Assembly (NCBI RefSeq): GCF_014697575.1
Contig: NZ_JACJSC010000009.1
Span: 1-64,000 of the forward strand
Direction: 5' to 3'
Length of the DNA: 64,000 nucleotides
From: Planktothrix sp. FACHB-1365
GTDB lineage: Bacteria > Cyanobacteriota > Cyanobacteriia > Cyanobacteriales > Microcoleaceae
The notes beneath the pieces were generated by a model. It had not been told where the DNA came from. It worked only from the letters and a program-made list of their open reading frames with translations, and made no database searches. This document shows, in pieces, positions 62,866 through 64,000 of this stretch (position 1 is its first letter; every line of letters begins with the position of its first letter). Made by a program: the position numbers and the translations under genes.

Positions 62866-64000
62866 TCATTCCATTTTAAACGGATTCGGGTTAAGGTAAG
62901 TACCGAGATAACATTGAGCAACAATTTTACGCCTGAGTTGACTCCGTTCTAGGCGATTAAAGACACGGGCAATGAGTTCAGGCTCAACAATGGGTTTTTG
63001 AATATAATCATCCGCCCCTGCCATAAACACTTGCTGCACAATTTCTGAATCCCTTTCAGAGGAAAGCATGAGCACAGGTAAGTCATTCCATTTAGGATCA
63101 TTACGAACAACTTGACACAGTTCTACTCCACTCACACCGGGTAAATAAATTCCTAAAATCAGTAAGTCCGGGTTAGATTGTTCTAGGGTACTCCAAAATT
63201 GCTGAGGATCATCGAGTAAAATCAATTGTAATCCCCAAGGTTCTAATATAGCCCGCAACCAATCTAAGATTTCTAAATTATCATCAACAATTAATAATTT
63301 ACCCACATTAGATTGAGATTTTTGCAAAACTTTACTAACGGTTTCTATCACTTCAGCCGGAGAAATAGGTTTTTGTAAAAAGCCTCGTCCTCCTAAACGG
63401 GCAACTTTTACACGGTCAGCAAAACTTTCTTGAGCCGTAAACACAATGACTGGAATTGGAGGGTTTTGGATGGCAAGTTCTGCTAATAGTTCAAACCCCG
63501 ATTCTGTAGACTCAGGAAAGCTTAAATCTAAAAGGACAACATCCGAGGAATTGTGTTGCAATTTCTGGCGAGCTTGTTCTGGGCTATAGGTGGCACTAGC
63601 CATTATTCCCCTCGCCAGCGCTTCAGTAACTAATGCTTCTGCTAAACTTTGATCATCATCTACAATTAACAGTTTAGCGGCGTTTAAATAGGGAAGTGGT
63701 AAAGGGGGGGGTGAAATAGAAGAAGAAGGTTCTGATAAGGGGTGATTTAATAGATCTTTAATTTTTTGAATTAAATCCGATAAATATTGATAATCTAATT
63801 CATTTTTTTCATGTTTTACTTTTAATAATTGTTCGATTTGGCGAGAAAGATTAGAGGCTTCTTTAAACCCAAAAGCTCCTAATGAACCAACGAGCGTATG
63901 AGCTTCCCTCAAGGCTTTTTGCTGAATTTCTAAGGTGTAAGCATCGGTTTTTAAGGATTGCACTGCATCTTCAATAATATTAATCCGTTCAAAATATTTA
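62866..64000 (-). CDS. Hpt-REC-REC phosphorelay protein (5' end outside window)
   Basis: At least 377 residues; the frame stays open to the window edge, so the start is not seen. The visible part begins with an Hpt domain (A-H-T-L-V-G-S-L-G-A-F-G-F with its histidine, though the usual lysine is Val). Receiver 1 has LLIVDDDQSLAEAL and phospho-acceptor V-V-L-L-D-L-S-F-P. Receiver 2 has LLIVDDNLEILDWL, but the acceptor position reads L-L-I-L-G-I-Y-L-P, with Gly in place of Asp; its Thr/Ser and Lys (LMLSSERDS, IQKPIVEPE) remain. It is probably part of the same phosphorelay as the giant kinase. Confidence 0.88.
   Translation of the reverse strand, partial: KYFERINIIEDAVQSLKTDAYTLEIQQKALREAHTLVGSLGAFGFKEASNLSRQIEQLLKVKHEKNELDYQYLSDLIQKIKDLLNHPLSEPSSSISPPPLPLPYLNAAKLLIVDDDQSLAEALVTEALARGIMASATYSPEQARQKLQHNSSDVVLLDLSFPESTESGFELLAELAIQNPPIPVIVFTAQESFADRVKVARLGGRGFLQKPISPAEVIETVSKVLQKSQSNVGKLLIVDDNLEILDWLRAILEPWGLQLILLDDPQQFWSTLEQSNPDLLILGIYLPGVSGVELCQVVRNDPKWNDLPVLMLSSERDSEIVQQVFMAGADDYIQKPIVEPELIARVFNRLERSQLRRKIVAQCYLGTYLNPNPFKME

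Overview
The window comes from a filamentous, Planktothrix/Oscillatoria-like cyanobacterium. Evidence: an nblA gene (phycobilisome degradation) behind a textbook NtcA-type promoter, a tRNA-Leu(UAA) split by the cyanobacterial group I intron, HIP1-like GCGATCGC sites, cyanobacteria-restricted families (DUF1830, DUF3370, DUF4278, XisI, Uma2), many short tandem heptamers, and dispersed GTAGAGACG-type palindromes. The DNA is AT-rich, and intergenic regions carry many repeats. The genus is an inference; no phylogeny was run.

Layout. 1-0.3 kb: the 3' end of a 23S rRNA, with no 5S gene following before a terminator. 0.4-3.8 kb: a thioredoxin-like [2Fe-2S] protein, YgfZ, a small zinc ribbon and a PadR regulator. 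3.9-8.8 kb: an RND efflux pair (membrane-fusion protein and pump); the only TolC-like outer-membrane candidate is at 12.2-14.6 kb. 9-17 kb: DUF1830, Ser/Thr kinase, BON, DUF4278, TolC, ferredoxin, an aspartyl-protease/RimK pair and a Uma2 protein. 17.4-19.9 kb: tandem half-palindromes, then a beta-propeller/RTX secreted protein with a decayed RTX copy behind it. 20-24 kb: ABC1 kinase, PP2C phosphatase and AnmK. 24.8-30.4 kb: nblA, small membrane proteins, LptC, LabA-like NYN and MetG. 30.7-33.6 kb: acyltransferase, TldD/PmbA and a HAD hydrolase.

Accessory segment, 33.5-38.3 kb. An 83-bp piece of the HAD gene recurs at 38.26 kb (79/83 identical). Between the two copies lie a PIN toxin-antitoxin pair, an unusual two-gene membrane module (DnaJ-CTD-like/helical/Gly-Ala-rich membrane/PH-like protein plus a coiled-coil membrane protein) and a HicAB pair with a palindromic operator candidate. 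This is the best candidate for an undescribed system. It is followed by the intron-containing tRNA-Leu.

38.9-50.7 kb is mostly housekeeping: GGDEF/EAL enzyme, FolC (with a 28-bp palindrome inside its reading frame), PheS, tRNA-Asn, hydrolases and secreted proteins. 50.5-52 kb is a graveyard of toxin-antitoxin remnants with an orphan XisI. 52-64 kb, all on the minus strand, is signalling: a zinc ribbon next to a PAS-GGDEF-EAL protein, then a phosphorelay of an Hpt-REC-REC protein (second receiver lacking its aspartate), a 2128-residue PAS/GAF histidine kinase and a single-domain response regulator.
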